Shown here: piece by piece, positions 62,990-64,000 of the stretch
Layout of the letters: every line of letters begins with the position of its first letter
Numbering within the stretch: the first letter of the stretch is position 1
Origin: Rubricoccus marinus
GTDB lineage: Bacteria; Bacteroidota; Rhodothermia; Rhodothermales; Rubricoccaceae
Length of the DNA: 64,000 bases
Assembly: GCF_002257665.1 (NCBI RefSeq)
Contig: NZ_MQWB01000001.1
Location: forward strand, 282,021-346,020
Reading direction: 5' to 3'
Translations under genes and position numbers: made by a program
The notes under the pieces: generated by a model
Told to the model about the DNA's origin: nothing
Database searches by the model: none
What the model saw: the letters and a program-made list of their open reading frames with translations, nothing else

Positions 62990-64000
62990 CTACCGCGCGA
63001 CGGCCAGCCGTGCGCTCACCACCTCGCCGCCGACCTCGGCGCGCACGGCGTAGACGCCCGCGGCCCACGCCCGCGTGTCGACCTCCCACGCGTGATCGCC
63101 TCGCGCGCCAGAGGCTTCGCGGTAGACCTCGCGGCCTCTGGCGTCGTAGACCGTGACCGCTACCGCCTCTGGCGTGCCCAGCTCCAGCGCGATCCGCACG
63201 GCGCCCGAGGCGGGGTTCGGGCTCACGCGCAAACGCGCGCCAGAGGCCTCCCGCGGAGCCGGCTCCCCCGCCACCGGCCACGCCGTCACGGGCTCCGATG
63301 TCCTCTTGTCGTAGACGTACTTGTCCCCGCCGGGAGTGGAGAGCCCGATGTACAGCCGCCCGTCCGGGCCCGCGAGCGCCCAGAACGCACGGGGGTCGCC
63401 CCCAACCACCTCCCTGGGCGCCACCAACTCCTCCCACTCCGCCCACCGTGCCCAGGTCTCACCGGCATCCTCGGTCCACCACACCGGCCCTCTCATCATC
63501 ACGGCTGCTGCCCGGCCGCCTCCGAGATCCACCACCTCCATGCACGTGCGGAAATCCCCGGGGAACAGGCCCGCCCCCCGCTGCCACGTCTCCCCGCCGT
63601 CGTCCGACACGCTCACGCGGACGGAGTCGTCCGGGATGCGGATGTCGTTCACGACCGTCAAAACCCGGTCGCCGCCGCTCGGTGACTGACCACGGAGCGT
63701 CGCGATGCAGTTGGTGGACTGCTGGCGGAAGGCCCACTCGGACGTGGTGTGCCACGTGTAGCCGCCGTCGTCGGAGGCGATGATGCCGGAGAGCCCCCCG
63801 GCCACGAGGCGCCCGGCGTGGGCCCCCGTCGTGACGACCGCGATGCGCTCGGCGTACCCGTTGGTAAGCCCGCTCAGGTCTGCCGGGGTCCAGGTGGCGC
63901 CTCGGTCGTCCGAGAAGGAGGCCACTTGGCCTCCACGAGCGGCGATCAAGCGCCCAGCGTGCGGCAAACCCGCGGGCATCTCGATGATCCGCGTGACACC
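62990..64000 (-). CDS. Secreted BNR-repeat protein with T9SS sorting domain (paralogue B), 5' end outside
   Basis: The C-terminal 336 residues of a protein paralogous to the gene at 57898. Asp-box repeats are visible (SDDRGATWTPADLSG, SDDGGYTWHTTSEW, SDDGGETWQRGAGL, TEDAGETWARWAEW), then a sorting domain almost identical to paralogue A (LRVSPNPASGAVRIALELG, YDARGREVYREASG, DTRAWAAGVYAVRAEVGG). The frame continues without interruption to position 64000, so the start is outside. Identity to A is highest at the C-terminus. Confidence 0.8.
   Translation of the reverse strand, partial: GVTRIIEMPAGLPHAGRLIAARGGQVASFSDDRGATWTPADLSGLTNGYAERIAVVTTGAHAGRLVAGGLSGIIASDDGGYTWHTTSEWAFRQQSTNCIATLRGQSPSGGDRVLTVVNDIRIPDDSVRVSVSDDGGETWQRGAGLFPGDFRTCMEVVDLGGGRAAAVMMRGPVWWTEDAGETWARWAEWEELVAPREVVGGDPRAFWALAGPDGRLYIGLSTPGGDKYVYDKRTSEPVTAWPVAGEPAPREASGARLRVSPNPASGAVRIALELGTPEAVAVTVYDARGREVYREASGARGDHAWEVDTRAWAAGVYAVRAEVGGEVVSARLAVAR

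Larger units (their letters stand above)
1..64000. repeat. Highly iterated 10-mer family GCCTCTGGCG / CGCCAGAGGC
   Basis: The 8-mer core CTCTGGCG and its complement recur through the whole window, in genes and between them. I counted about 25 in the first 5 kb by eye. At roughly 70% GC, chance predicts well under one. Two palindromic arrangements are common: type A, GCCTCTGGCGCCAGAGGC (centre GGCGCC), and type B, CGCCAGAGGCCTCTGGCG (centre AGGCCT). Decayed forms with one change (CTCTAGCG, CTCTTGCG, GCGCTAGAGG) also occur. The longest stretch I found without an exact core is 59257-62684. Individual intergenic palindromes are listed separately. The function is unknown. Confidence 0.95.

Noticed and set aside
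1-64000. CRISPR array
   Set aside because: The dispersed 10-mers are irregularly spaced with no regular spacers and no cas genes.
1-64000. The iterated word as a Chi-like recombination site
   Set aside because: Chi sites are strand-skewed, whereas this word occurs equally in both orientations and as palindromes. I cannot exclude some recombination effect.

Overview
This is a GC-rich (about 70% by eye) bacterial chromosome segment with about 45 protein genes on both strands and no rRNA, tRNA, CRISPR array or recognisable insertion sequence. At least six secreted proteins end in a type IX secretion (T9SS) C-terminal sorting domain. There is also a fused E2/E1 2-oxoglutarate decarboxylase-dehydrogenase, ECF-like sigma factors paired with Ser/Thr kinases, and an outer-membrane receptor. 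Together these suggest the Bacteroidota/Rhodothermota side of the tree, probably a marine Rhodothermota such as the Rubricoccaceae. That placement is inference from gene content.

The dominant signal is not a gene. A 10-base word, GCCTCTGGCG, and its complement CGCCAGAGGC occur about five times per kilobase, inside genes and between them. They often lie head-to-head or tail-to-tail as perfect 18-base palindromes. Many copies touch stop codons, and one inverted pair followed by seven T forms a textbook terminator (51617-51651). In genes the word is read as Ala-Ser-Gly, Pro-Glu-Ala, Ala-Arg-Gly, Pro-Leu-Ala, Leu-Trp-Arg or Arg-Gln-Arg, and it gathers in linkers, signal peptides and termini. It behaves like a highly iterated genomic word, comparable with DNA uptake sequences or cyanobacterial HIP1. 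A few segments lack it and look newly acquired: the gene at 2716-3408, the sulfotransferase cassette at 33326-34412 and a 3.4-kb stretch at 59257-62684.

Layout. 1-5 kb: Nei-type DNA glycosylase, phosphoesterase, two unknown genes, secreted esterase, and a MerR/TipAS regulator with its operator. 5-12 kb: lipoproteins, flavin and reductase enzymes, a GH15 glucoamylase-like enzyme, two GNAT acetyltransferases. 12-19 kb: the 2-oxoglutarate dehydrogenase fusion, a BLUF blue-light sensor, a glycosyltransferase and a divergent nucleotidyltransferase. 19-29.7 kb: DUF2237, membrane protein, secreted nuclease lipoprotein, NhaC-type antiporter, transaldolase, TPR membrane protein, CPA antiporter, then a VanX-like dipeptidase/DinB/glutaminase cluster. 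29.7-37.4 kb: T9SS cargo, an ABC1/UbiB kinase, and a sulfotransferase flanked by 113-bp direct repeats. 37.4-43.8 kb: smc, a luciferase-like monooxygenase, another T9SS cargo. 44-49 kb: two tandem sigma-factor/kinase units, the first having lost its kinase domain. 49-56 kb: TonB-type receptor and a large M36 metalloprotease. 56-64 kb: small genes, a UbiA prenyltransferase, then two exo-alpha-sialidase-like/T9SS paralogues separated by an FG-GAP protein and an orphan sorting-domain fragment.

The genes share three themes: envelope and secretion, ion homeostasis (two H+ antiporters), and sensing or regulation (BLUF, MerR-TipAS, sigma/kinase pairs).
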